From Marinobacter arenosus (GTDB lineage Bacteria > Pseudomonadota > Gammaproteobacteria > Pseudomonadales > Oleiphilaceae), in assembly GCF_019264345.1 (NCBI RefSeq), contig NZ_JAHVAO010000001.1:2542001-2606000 (forward strand): DNA of 64,000 nucleotides, written 5' to 3'. Under the pieces are notes generated by a model. It was given only the letters and a program-made list of their open reading frames with translations, was not told where the DNA came from and made no database searches. Positions 1 through 8,381 of this stretch are shown one piece after another; within the stretch, counting starts at the first letter, position 1, and each line of letters starts with the position of its first letter. The translations under genes and the position numbers were made by a program.

Positions 1-45
1 GTCAGCACAACGACGAGACATTTCTTGATCAAACTTCCGAACCTT

Positions 46-696
46 TCAGGCCAAACCCGACCCCAGGGAAAACCGGATGTGGTTCCTTACCAGCAGGTTT
101 TCCCAGTAGTGCCGCATCCAGTCCCAGGCGGCATTGTTGACCTGGTCAACAAACGGATCCAGGTTCAGTTCATAGTAATCGGGCGTGCCGGCAATCTGCA
201 GAACCGTCACGGTAATTGAATCGTCCAGCTCATTGGCGAATGGCTCACCAATCAGCTGGTGAGCCAACAGGTTAGCACGGGTGGCTTCCAGATCCACCAG
301 TTCGCTGGCCCGGATTGAGCGGTTGTTCTCGTACATTTCTTCCATCAGGCGATGGCACAGGTAGGCGCGGATCAGCAAGCCGTCCAGGCCGTCGTATTTC
401 ACAAGCAGCGCCGAAGGCTGGGTGAAATAGCGCGTGGCGGACTCCACGAAGGGTTCAAACAGGTCGGCCTTGCCCGCTTCCCGGGCGCAGGCTTCCACGC
501 ACTCGATCAGGCGGGGCGCCATCTCAATGTACTCAACGGCAAACTGAAACAGGCAGGTTGCGGGTTGGTAGCCTTCGATCGTTACAGACGCGGGCAGGCG
601 GGCAGCTTTCTCTCGGAGCAGGCGGAGAAAGGTACCTGAACGGGCTTCCTTGCGCCGTGCCTGATCAATGATTTCGAGAACTGCCTGTGGTGTCAT
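46..696 (-). CDS. Conserved hypothetical protein, about 216 aa
   Basis: I do not recognise this family. The predicted protein is soluble and alpha-helical, with acidic and aromatic residues and no signal peptide or membrane segment. The frame stays open upstream to an ATG at 807 and a TTG at 816, but that extension is rich in Trp, Cys and Pro and reads like non-coding sequence. I therefore prefer the ATG at 696 (MTPQAVLEII), although neither site has a convincing ribosome binding site. The TGA stop is at 46-48. It lies downstream of the MATE gene on the same strand, about 200 bases away. Function unknown. Confidence 0.6.
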   Translation of the reverse strand: MTPQAVLEIIDQARRKEARSGTFLRLLREKAARLPASVTIEGYQPATCLFQFAVEYIEMAPRLIECVEACAREAGKADLFEPFVESATRYFTQPSALLVKYDGLDGLLIRAYLCHRLMEEMYENNRSIRASELVDLEATRANLLAHQLIGEPFANELDDSITVTVLQIAGTPDYYELNLDPFVDQVNNAAWDWMRHYWENLLVRNHIRFSLGSGLA

Positions 697-894
697 TGCA
701 GGAGATGCCGAAGTCTGAACGAATTGAGGTCGCAAGGCGCCTCCCCATGTCTGGAACAAGTGCAGGGCAGGAAAGCAGGGCTTGTTGGACCGAACCAGGC
801 CTGCCATTTCTGACAAGTGTAGTCGACATTTTGCGCCTTGCCGGCTCCCGTTTATTAAAATCGGACGCGGAAATGTCAGAGGTTGACGCGGGTC

Positions 895-2325
895 TCACTG
901 TTCTGAAAACCAGCGTCCGTGTCGGCTGTGAGACCAGCACAGCCAACCCATGCTCAGAGCGCGTGCGAGCATGAGGCAAATCAGGGAGAACCAGAGGCCA
1001 TGGTTGCCCCAGCCGGTGGTCAGCCACCAGACCGGGAGGAACACTCCAAGGGCTGAGAACAGCATGGTGTTCTGCATGTCCCGGGTACGGGTCGCGCCAA
1101 TGAAAATGCCGTCCAGCAGGAAACCCCAGACCGAGGCAAAGGGCAGCAGCCAGAGCCAGGGCAGGTATTGCCAGGCCGTGGTCTGTACCGCCTCGATGCC
1201 GGTCAGCAACGCAATCAGAGCCCGGCCCCCGAACACGAACACGATGGTCAGCAGTAACGCGCCCCACAATGACCAGCGCAGGGCACTCCGGAAGATCATC
1301 CGGAAGCGCCGCCGGCTGCCCTTACCTACGGCTTCGCCGACCAGGGCTTCGGCGGCGTTGGCAAATCCGTCCAGGGCGTTGGAGATGACCAGCAGGAAGG
1401 TGATCAGCACCGCGTTCGCGGCAAGAATGGTGTCGCCCTGGCGGGCGCCCTGCGCGGTAAAGAAAGCGAGCACCAGCAGCAAGGCCACGGTGCGGACCAT
1501 AATGTAGCGGTTGACCCGCAGGATCTTCAGGTAATCGGCCAGCTCGCCAAACAGCGCCCGGGTCAGCCGCTGTCCCTCCGGCATCCGGGACAGCACGATA
1601 GCGAACCCGATGGCTGCCGCGCCGTATTCGGCAATGACCGTGGCCATCGCGACACCCCGGCTGTTCCAGCCGAATCCGGTGACAAAGAGCACGTCCAGTA
1701 CGATGTTCAGGCCGTTGGCGACGATGAGCATGATCATCGGACCCCGTGGCAACTGGGTGCCAATCAGCCAGCCCACCAGGGTGTATTGGCACAGGACCGC
1801 CGGTGCACTCCAGATCCGGATGGTCGCGTATTCGGCGGCCAGGGCGGTCACATCGGGGCTGGGATTCATCAAGGTCAGCCCCAGGGAGATCAGTGGCTGG
1901 TGCAGCAGAATGAGCACCAGGCCAATGCCGATGGCCAGCATCACGGAACGCAGCAGCAGGGCAACCTGGCCAAACTGGTCGCGCTTGCCCCAGGCCTGGG
2001 CCGCCAGGCCGGTCGTGCCCATGCGCATGAACCCGAAGGTCCAGTACAGGATGCTGAACAGGTTGGCGCCCACCGCCACCGCCCCCAGGTATTCCGGGCT
2101 GTCCAGGTGTCCGAGTACCGCCGTGTCCACGAGGCCGAGTAGGGGTACCGTCAGGTTGGTGAGCATCAGGGGCCATGCCAGCGCCCAGAGGCGTTGGTCG
2201 ATGGACGGCAGCCGAAACTTTATATTCGTTTTGATTCTAAAAATCCTGTGGTTAGCAGTTTTGGATTTAGCCGAATTTTTAGCCTTTTCCCGATCTGTGT
2301 CTATACTCGACTGTGAGGTATCCAT
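895..2325 (-). CDS. MATE family efflux transporter, DinF-like
   Basis: A polytopic inner-membrane exporter of the multidrug and toxic compound extrusion superfamily, probably a Na+ or H+ antiporter. The roughly 476-aa protein has two pseudo-repeats of hydrophobic helices. The first begins with WALAWPLMLTNLTVPLLGLV followed by DTAVLGHL, the typical DinF/MATE entry helix. About 45 charged residues precede helix 1, longer than usual. The ATG at 2325 has GGAAG about 8 bases upstream; the frame extends to 2409 but lacks support there. It is divergent from coxB, so the 100 bases between them hold both promoters. The substrate cannot be read from sequence. Confidence 0.85.
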   Translation of the reverse strand: MDTSQSSIDTDREKAKNSAKSKTANHRIFRIKTNIKFRLPSIDQRLWALAWPLMLTNLTVPLLGLVDTAVLGHLDSPEYLGAVAVGANLFSILYWTFGFMRMGTTGLAAQAWGKRDQFGQVALLLRSVMLAIGIGLVLILLHQPLISLGLTLMNPSPDVTALAAEYATIRIWSAPAVLCQYTLVGWLIGTQLPRGPMIMLIVANGLNIVLDVLFVTGFGWNSRGVAMATVIAEYGAAAIGFAIVLSRMPEGQRLTRALFGELADYLKILRVNRYIMVRTVALLLVLAFFTAQGARQGDTILAANAVLITFLLVISNALDGFANAAEALVGEAVGKGSRRRFRMIFRSALRWSLWGALLLTIVFVFGGRALIALLTGIEAVQTTAWQYLPWLWLLPFASVWGFLLDGIFIGATRTRDMQNTMLFSALGVFLPVWWLTTGWGNHGLWFSLICLMLARALSMGWLCWSHSRHGRWFSEQ

Positions 2326-2425
2326 AAGCAGGCTTCCACTCTGATTTTTCAGGTGTATGCGAGCGCCAGTAAAATCAGTGGGATAACGCAAATCCGACAA
2401 GAATAACACTCTGTGGAGACACAGT

Positions 2426-3550
2426 ATGCGCGTGCACGCTCAGCGGGCAGGTGCCCTTTTAGGCGGTCTGATGTTCCCCGCCTGGTCCATGGCGGACTGG
2501 ACTCTGAACATGACCCCGGGGGTTACCGGCACCAGTAACGAGATATTCAGCCTTCACATGATCATTCTCTGGATCTGCGTCGCCATTGGCGTCGTGGTGT
2601 TCGGGGTTATGTTCTGGTCCATCTTTGCCCATCGAAAATCCCAGGGCTACAAGCCAGCGAATTTTCATGAGAACACCCTGGTGGAGATACTCTGGACCAT
2701 CATTCCATTTGTCATTCTCGTGGTCATGGCCATTCCCGCCACGGCCACCCTCGTCGATATGTACGACACCACCGAGTCCGATGTGGACATCAAGGTGACG
2801 GGCTACCAGTGGAAATGGCAGTACGAGTACATCAACGAGGATTTCGGTTACTTCTCCAACCTGTCGACGCCCCGGGAACAGATCAACAACCGCCAGGCCA
2901 AGGGTGAGAACTACCTGCTGGAGGTGGACAACCCACTGATCATTCCCGTTGGCAAGAAGGTGCGTTTCCTGCTGACCGCCAACGACGTGATCCATTCCTG
3001 GTGGGTCCCGGACTTCGGCGTGAAAAAGGATGCCATCCCCGGCTTTATCAACGAGACCTGGACCCGGGTCGACAAACCCGGCACGTACCGCGGCCAGTGT
3101 ACTGAACTGTGCGGCAAGGACCACGGCTTCATGCCGGTGGTGGTGAAGGCGGTGCCGGAAGAGGAATACAACACCTGGGTTGCGGAGCAGAAGGCCGCCG
3201 CCGAGAAAGAGCGTGAACTGACCCAGAAAGACTGGAGTATGGCCGAGCTGATGGAGCGGGGCGAGAAGGCCTACCAAACAGCCTGTGCTGCGTGTCACCA
3301 GGCCGACGGCAGCGGCGCGCCCCCGGCGTTCCCGGCCCTCAAGGGCAGTCCGGTTGCCACCGAAGACATGGCTGCCCACATTGATATCGTGGTTAACGGT
3401 GTCTCCGGCACGGCCATGCAGGCCTTCGGTGGCCAGCTCAGTGAAGTGGACCTGGCCGCGGTGATTACCTACGAGCGTAATGCCTGGGGTAACAACACCG
3501 GCGAAATGGTCACTCCGAAAGAAATTTTTGATTACAAGAACCAGCAGTAA
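2426..3550 (+). CDS. coxB: Cytochrome c oxidase subunit II with fused cytochrome c domain
   Basis: Subunit II carries the binuclear CuA centre that accepts electrons for the aa3-type terminal oxidase. The 374-aa protein has an N-terminal signal-like segment, two transmembrane helices (about residues 42-65 and 85-108), and a periplasmic cupredoxin domain. CuA ligands are visible: H190 (HSWW), C225, E227, C229, H233 and M236 in CTELCGKDHGFM. A C-terminal class I cytochrome c domain follows, with heme motif CAACH at 287-291. This makes it a caa3-like fusion that could take electrons directly from soluble carriers. The ATG follows GTGGAGACAC. It is the first gene of the oxidase cluster. Confidence 0.97.
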   Translation: MRVHAQRAGALLGGLMFPAWSMADWTLNMTPGVTGTSNEIFSLHMIILWICVAIGVVVFGVMFWSIFAHRKSQGYKPANFHENTLVEILWTIIPFVILVVMAIPATATLVDMYDTTESDVDIKVTGYQWKWQYEYINEDFGYFSNLSTPREQINNRQAKGENYLLEVDNPLIIPVGKKVRFLLTANDVIHSWWVPDFGVKKDAIPGFINETWTRVDKPGTYRGQCTELCGKDHGFMPVVVKAVPEEEYNTWVAEQKAAAEKERELTQKDWSMAELMERGEKAYQTACAACHQADGSGAPPAFPALKGSPVATEDMAAHIDIVVNGVSGTAMQAFGGQLSEVDLAAVITYERNAWGNNTGEMVTPKEIFDYKNQQ

Positions 3551-3607
3551 TCAACGCCAGATAACAGATATCACCAGCCACAATAAATGGCGGTAACGGG
3601 GGTTTTC

Positions 3608-5191
3608 ATGAGTGCGGTTGCAGATACCCACGCCCAGGATCATCATCACGGCCCGGCAAAAGGTTTCAGCCGCTGGCTGTTGACCACGAACCACAAGGAT
3701 ATCGGTACCATGTACCTGATATTCAGTTTCGCCATGTTCCTGCTGGGCGGAACCATGGCCATGGTCATCCGGGCAGAACTTTTCCAGCCCGGGCTGCAAA
3801 TCGTGCAGCCGGAATTCTTCAACCAGATGACCACCATGCACGGCCTGATCATGGTCTTCGGTGCGGTGATGCCGGCCTTTGTCGGTCTGGCAAACTGGAT
3901 GATTCCGCTGATGGTCGGCGCGCCAGACATGGCACTTCCACGGATGAACAACTGGAGCTTCTGGTTATTGCCGTGCGCCTTCCTGATCCTGGTGTCCACG
4001 CTGTTCATGGAAGGTGGTGCACCAAACTTCGGCTGGACCTTCTACGCGCCCCTGTCGACGACCTATGGCCCGCCCAGTACCACCTTCTTTATCTTTGCTG
4101 TCCATATCATGGGGATTTCCTCCATCATGGGCGCGATCAACGTGATCGCCACCATCCTGAACCTGCGGGCTCCGGGCATGACCCTGATGAAAATGCCGCT
4201 GTTCGTCTGGACCTGGCTGATTACCGCGTTCCTGCTGATCGCCGTTATGCCGGTACTGGCCGGGGTGGTCACCATGATGCTGATGGACATCAACTTCGGA
4301 ACCAGCTTCTTCGACGCCTCCGGCGGTGGTGACCCGGTGCTGTTCCAGCACGTGTTCTGGTTCTTCGGGCATCCCGAGGTCTACATCATGATCCTGCCGG
4401 CCTTCGGGGCGGTCTCCCACATCATTCCGGCGTTCTCCCGCAAGCCCCTGTTCGGCTATGCCTCCATGGTGTATGCCGTGGGTGCGATTGCGCTGCTGTC
4501 CTTCGTGGTATGGGCGCACCACATGTTCACCGTGGGCATTCCCATCGCCGGCCAGTTGTTCTTCATGTACGCCACCATGCTGATCGCAGTGCCGACCGGG
4601 GTGAAAGTGTTTAACTGGGTGGCCACCATGTTCCGCGGTGCGCTGAGCTTTGAAGCACCCATGCTGTTTGCCGTGGCGTTTGTGATCCTCTTCACCATCG
4701 GTGGTTTCTCCGGTCTGATGCTGGCCATTGCGCCGGCGGACTTCCAGTACCACGACACCTACTTCGTGGTGGCCCACTTCCACTACGTGCTGGTGCCCGG
4801 TGCCATCTTCGGCATCTTCGCCTCGGCCTACTTCTGGCTGCCCAAATGGACCGGCCACATGTACGACGAAACCCTCGCCAAGACCCATTTCTGGCTGTCG
4901 TTCATCGGCATGAACCTGGCGTTCTTCCCGATGCACTTCCTTGGGTTGGCAGGCATGCCGCGCCGGATTCCGGACTACGCCCTGCAGTTTGCCGACTTCA
5001 ACATGGTGTCCAGCGTCGGGGCCTTCATGTTCGGTGCCACCCAGCTGCTGTTCCTGTTGATTGTCGTGAAGTGTGTGCGCGGTGGTCAGAAGGCCGCGGC
5101 CAAGCCATGGGATGGTGCGGAAGGCCTGGAATGGACGGTGCCATCGCCGGCCCCGTACCACACCTTCGCCACACCCCCTGAAGTGAAATAA
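3608..5191 (+). CDS. coxA: Cytochrome c oxidase subunit I
   Basis: Catalytic subunit holding heme a, heme a3 and CuB, where oxygen is reduced and protons are pumped. About 527 aa with twelve predicted helices. Diagnostic segments are FWFFGHPEVYIMILPAFG (CuB His and the HPEVY crosslink region), VWAHHMFTVG and YFVVAHFHYVLVPG (heme ligands). The ATG at 3608 (MSAVADTHAQ) is preferred; the frame also allows 3587. It lies 57 bases after coxB and 12 bases before ctaG, so the three are probably co-transcribed. Confidence 0.97.
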   Translation: MSAVADTHAQDHHHGPAKGFSRWLLTTNHKDIGTMYLIFSFAMFLLGGTMAMVIRAELFQPGLQIVQPEFFNQMTTMHGLIMVFGAVMPAFVGLANWMIPLMVGAPDMALPRMNNWSFWLLPCAFLILVSTLFMEGGAPNFGWTFYAPLSTTYGPPSTTFFIFAVHIMGISSIMGAINVIATILNLRAPGMTLMKMPLFVWTWLITAFLLIAVMPVLAGVVTMMLMDINFGTSFFDASGGGDPVLFQHVFWFFGHPEVYIMILPAFGAVSHIIPAFSRKPLFGYASMVYAVGAIALLSFVVWAHHMFTVGIPIAGQLFFMYATMLIAVPTGVKVFNWVATMFRGALSFEAPMLFAVAFVILFTIGGFSGLMLAIAPADFQYHDTYFVVAHFHYVLVPGAIFGIFASAYFWLPKWTGHMYDETLAKTHFWLSFIGMNLAFFPMHFLGLAGMPRRIPDYALQFADFNMVSSVGAFMFGATQLLFLLIVVKCVRGGQKAAAKPWDGAEGLEWTVPSPAPYHTFATPPEVK

Positions 5192-5203
5192 GCGGGGCCG
5201 CGG

Positions 5204-5806
5204 GTGGACGAGCAGACATCGGCAAACCCAAGACCCGCGCGCAGTAACGCGCGGGTCATATCCTGGTGCATGGCTGGGGTAATTGGCATGTTCGCCTTCG
5301 GCTTTGCCCTGGTGCCGCTGTACGACGTGTTCTGTGAAATCACCGGCATCAACGGCAAGACCGGAGGGCGATACGAAGCGTCGGTCACGACCGACGCCGA
5401 TGTCAGCCGCAAGGTACAGGTCCAGTTCCTGGCCCAGAACGGTCCGGGGATGCCCTGGGTTTTCCGGCCCATGACCCGGAGCATTGAGGTGCACCCGGGC
5501 GAGTCGGTCACGGTCAATTTCTTCGCGCAGAACCCGACGGCGGAGGCGATGGTCGGTCAGGCCGTTCCCAGCCTTTCACCCTCGGAGGGCACCCTGTATT
5601 TCCACAAGACCGAGTGTTTCTGTTTCAACCAGCAACCCCTGCAGGCCGGCGAGAGCGCCGAGATGCCGCTGGTGTTCATTGTCGACCGGGACCTGCCCGA
5701 GCACATAACCAAACTGACCCTGTCCTACACCCTGTATGACCAGAGTAAACAGGTGAAGGTGTCAGGGCCGGTTCGACCAATCACAACAACAAACGAAAAC
5801 GGCTAA
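5204..5806 (+). CDS. ctaG: Cytochrome c oxidase assembly protein CtaG/Cox11
   Basis: Periplasm-facing copper chaperone that delivers copper to the CuB site of subunit I. The 200-aa protein has one N-terminal membrane anchor (VISWCMAGVIGMFAFGFALV) and an immunoglobulin-like domain. The family copper motif CFCF is present in KTECFCFNQQ. It starts with GTG at 5204, only 12 bases after the coxA stop, which suggests translational coupling. Placement between coxA and the subunit III gene matches the Pseudomonas arrangement. Confidence 0.95.
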   Translation: MDEQTSANPRPARSNARVISWCMAGVIGMFAFGFALVPLYDVFCEITGINGKTGGRYEASVTTDADVSRKVQVQFLAQNGPGMPWVFRPMTRSIEVHPGESVTVNFFAQNPTAEAMVGQAVPSLSPSEGTLYFHKTECFCFNQQPLQAGESAEMPLVFIVDRDLPEHITKLTLSYTLYDQSKQVKVSGPVRPITTTNENG

Positions 5807-5822
5807 GCCATCGGAGATTGTC

Positions 5823-6710
5823 ATGGCGGATAACCAGACCTATTACGTTCCGGAACAGAGCAAATGGCCGATCATTGCCACCGTCGGCCTGGGCGTGACC
5901 TTGTACGGCGTGGCATCGATCATGGTCAACAGCAATCAGGGCGAGAGTACGACCGGCTCCTGGGTCATGTTCCTGATTGGCGCCCTGATCATGGCGTACA
6001 TGCTGTTTGGCTGGTTTGGCAATGTGATCCAGGAGAGCCGCTCGGGCCTGTACAGCCCGCAGATGGATCGTTCCTTCCGCTGGGGCATGAGCTGGTTCAT
6101 CTTCTCGGAGGTGATGTTTTTTGCCGCCTTCTTCGGCGCCCTGTTCTACGCCCGGGTCTTTGCCGTGCCCTGGCTTGGCGGCGAGGGTGATCGCGGCAGC
6201 TCCAACATGCTGTGGGAAGGTTTCCAGGCCACCTGGCCACTGATCAACAACCCCGACCCGGAAGCCTATCCCGGGCCGCAGGAAGTCATCGGTCCGTGGG
6301 GCCTCCCGCTGATGAATACCATTCTGCTGGTTACCTCCTCGTTCACGGTAACCGTGGCGCACCACGCTCTGAAGGCCGGCGATCGCGCGAAGACCAAACT
6401 CTGGCTGGGAGCCACCATCGCACTGGCCATCGTGTTCCTGTTCGTTCAGGGCTACGAGTACAGCCACGCCTACAACGACCTGAACCTGACACTGGAATCC
6501 GGTATCTACGGCAGCACTTTCTTCATGCTGACCGGCTTTCACGGGGCCCACGTGATGCTGGGGTCGCTGATGCTGATCATCATGCTGGTGCGAATTACCA
6601 AAGGGCATTTCACGGCGGAGCAACATTTCGGCTTCGAGGCCGCCGCCTGGTACTGGCACTTTGTGGATGTGGTCTGGCTCGGGCTGTTCGTGTTTGTCTA
6701 CATTCTTTGA
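5823..6710 (+). CDS. ctaE: Cytochrome c oxidase subunit III
   Basis: Non-catalytic core subunit that stabilises subunit I and proton uptake. 295 aa with about seven hydrophobic helices. The C-terminal segment AAWYWHFVDVVWLGLFVFVY is a hallmark of the family, as are the SSFTVTVAHHAL and TGFHGAHVMLG stretches. The ATG at 5823 follows GGAGATTGTC. It is 16 bases from ctaG and closes the structural-subunit part of the operon. A convergent small membrane gene begins 12 bases after its stop. Confidence 0.96.
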   Translation: MADNQTYYVPEQSKWPIIATVGLGVTLYGVASIMVNSNQGESTTGSWVMFLIGALIMAYMLFGWFGNVIQESRSGLYSPQMDRSFRWGMSWFIFSEVMFFAAFFGALFYARVFAVPWLGGEGDRGSSNMLWEGFQATWPLINNPDPEAYPGPQEVIGPWGLPLMNTILLVTSSFTVTVAHHALKAGDRAKTKLWLGATIALAIVFLFVQGYEYSHAYNDLNLTLESGIYGSTFFMLTGFHGAHVMLGSLMLIIMLVRITKGHFTAEQHFGFEAAAWYWHFVDVVWLGLFVFVYIL

Positions 6711-6722
6711 CGCGTCTCGAAA

Positions 6723-6926
6723 TCAGGGGGTCGGATTCAATGTCAGGCTCCCTTGCCAGAGCGCAATCACAATGACCGCCAGCAGCAGGATGCTGAGGGT
6801 GACCCGAACCGCCAGGGAGTTCACCACCCGATTGGTTTTCCCGCCATCCTTGATGAGAAAGAACAGGCCGCTGAACAGACTGACAATCACGGCCAGCATC
6901 AGGATAACGATTACGGCTTTAAGCAT
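6723..6926 (-). CDS. Small DUF2909-type twin-transmembrane protein
   Basis: A 67-aa protein made almost entirely of two transmembrane helices (LKAVIVILMLAVIVSLFSGL and LAVRVTLSILLLAVIVIALW) joined by a short basic loop (KDGGKTNR). This is the DUF2909 / twin-transmembrane pattern found beside cytochrome oxidase assembly genes in pseudomonads. It is encoded against the direction of the cox cluster. The ATG at 6926 (MLKAVIV) is chosen because the upstream in-frame extension is not hydrophobic. A role in oxidase assembly is inferred from position only. Confidence 0.8.
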   Translation of the reverse strand: MLKAVIVILMLAVIVSLFSGLFFLIKDGGKTNRVVNSLAVRVTLSILLLAVIVIALWQGSLTLNPTP

Positions 6927-7018
6927 GGAATTTCCCGGAGTTATTGGCATTGTTGGTGGTTGGCAGCCAAGTGAACGACACCCAACCCGTGCAACCTCAG
7001 AGGTCACTATAGCAGAGC

Positions 7019-7756
7019 ATGTCTGATCCGCAGGGCCAACGCCGCCATTGGCACTTCGATTGGCGGCTGATGCTTTTTACGGGCCTGTTCCTGCCGCTTC
7101 TGATCGGACTCGGGCTCTGGCAACTGGACCGGGCCGGGCAAAAACAGGCAATGCTGGACCAGTGGCAACAGGACGCGCTGGATCTCGAGTGGCCGGAGCT
7201 GGTCGCCCGGGGGCTGGAATCGGGTCGGCCGCTTGCCCTGACCGGCCAGTTCGGCGAGCGCACCTGGTTGCTGGACAACCGGACCCGTGACGGGGTTCCG
7301 GGGTACGAAGTACTGACGGTGTTCCACCCCATCGCCGGACCGGCCGTTGTGGTGAATCGCGGCTGGGTGCGAGCGCCGAGAACCCGTGACCAGTTGCCGG
7401 AGGTGGCGACGCCCGAGGGGGCGCTGACGCTGGCGGGCCGGGTGAGTGATTACCCGGAACCGCCGGTGCTGACGGACCCGGCGATACCGCAGGAAGGCTG
7501 GCCCCGACGGGTGCAGAGCCTGCCCGGGGCCGCTGCCAGGGCGGAAATCCCCGATTTACCTGACGCCATCGTGAGACTGGCTGACAGTGACCAGCCGGGC
7601 GCCTTTCGCGCTGACTGGACACCGGACCTGATGGGGCCGCAAACTCATTACGGATACGCCACCCAGTGGTTTGCGCTGGCGGTTGCACTTAGTATATTGA
7701 CGGTAGTGGCGAGTTACCGAAAGACAGGAGCCGATAATGACAACGACAATGGCTAA
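7019..7756 (+). CDS. SURF1 family cytochrome oxidase biogenesis protein
   Basis: Membrane protein that assists heme a insertion into subunit I. 245 aa with the family layout: an N-terminal helix (LMLFTGLFLPLLIGLGLWQL, then DRAGQKQ), a periplasmic domain with the signature VVVNRGWVRAP, and a C-terminal helix (YATQWFALAVALSILTVVAS). It starts 93 bases from the end of the DUF2909 gene, read divergently. Its 3' end overlaps the next gene by 20 bases, so translation is probably coupled. Confidence 0.93.
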   Translation: MSDPQGQRRHWHFDWRLMLFTGLFLPLLIGLGLWQLDRAGQKQAMLDQWQQDALDLEWPELVARGLESGRPLALTGQFGERTWLLDNRTRDGVPGYEVLTVFHPIAGPAVVVNRGWVRAPRTRDQLPEVATPEGALTLAGRVSDYPEPPVLTDPAIPQEGWPRRVQSLPGAAARAEIPDLPDAIVRLADSDQPGAFRADWTPDLMGPQTHYGYATQWFALAVALSILTVVASYRKTGADNDNDNG

Positions 7757-8381
7757 CCGGGTATCTGAGCAGAACGACGGCCCGTCCCCGGAGCAGGTCC
7801 GGCGCGGTCGCCGCACCGCTGTTCTGCTGTTTGCCATCGGTTTCGGACCGATGATCTTTGCAACCATCATGTTCTATACCGGCTGGTTGAATCCGGCCGG
7901 TCACACCAACAACGGCACCCTGATTCAGCCCGTGGTACCGGTCGAGACGCTCAACCTCCAGACCGGCGCTGGCAATCCCCTGGCCGAGCGGTTCGGCCCG
8001 GACACGGCGGAACCCCAATGGATGCTGATGGTCGTGGCCGGTGAGTGCGACAGCGCCTGCGAGGAACTGCTGTACCTGGCCCGGCAGGTCAACATTGCCC
8101 TGGGCAAGAATGCCAATCGGGTGTCCCGTGCGGCCGTACTCGGCAACGTTCCCGGCGACCTGTCCTCCCGCTGGCAGAAGGAATACAGCCTGATGGAACG
8201 CCTGAAACCCGCCTCCGGCACATCACCGGACTGGCCGGCCGGCATTGACCCAGAGGCCGAACCCCGAATTTTGCTGGTGGACCCGTTCGGTAACCTGATG
8301 ATGCACTACGGCGCGGACAATACCGGCAAGCAGATGCTGGAGGACCTCAAGCATCTGCTCAAGATTTCCCAGATTGGATGA
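7737..8381 (+). CDS. Conserved membrane-anchored protein of the oxidase assembly cluster
   Basis: A 214-aa protein with a charged N-terminus, one membrane helix (TAVLLFAIGFGPMIFATIMF) and a periplasmic domain. It corresponds by position and layout to the hypothetical gene between SURF1 and ctaA in Pseudomonas. The periplasmic part contains AGECDSACEELLYLARQVNIAL and a DPFGNLMMHYG segment, reminiscent of the thioredoxin-like fold of Sco proteins, with a Cys-x3-Cys pair (CDSAC). A thiol or copper role is my inference. It overlaps SURF1 by 20 bases and ctaA by 4. Confidence 0.85.
   Translation: MTTTMANRVSEQNDGPSPEQVRRGRRTAVLLFAIGFGPMIFATIMFYTGWLNPAGHTNNGTLIQPVVPVETLNLQTGAGNPLAERFGPDTAEPQWMLMVVAGECDSACEELLYLARQVNIALGKNANRVSRAAVLGNVPGDLSSRWQKEYSLMERLKPASGTSPDWPAGIDPEAEPRILLVDPFGNLMMHYGADNTGKQMLEDLKHLLKISQIG

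Noticed and set aside
3965..5494. Long antisense open frame opposite coxA and ctaG
   Set aside because: Rich in His, Gly, Gln and Arg as expected from the complement of a GC-rich gene; coxA on the other strand has clear family motifs.
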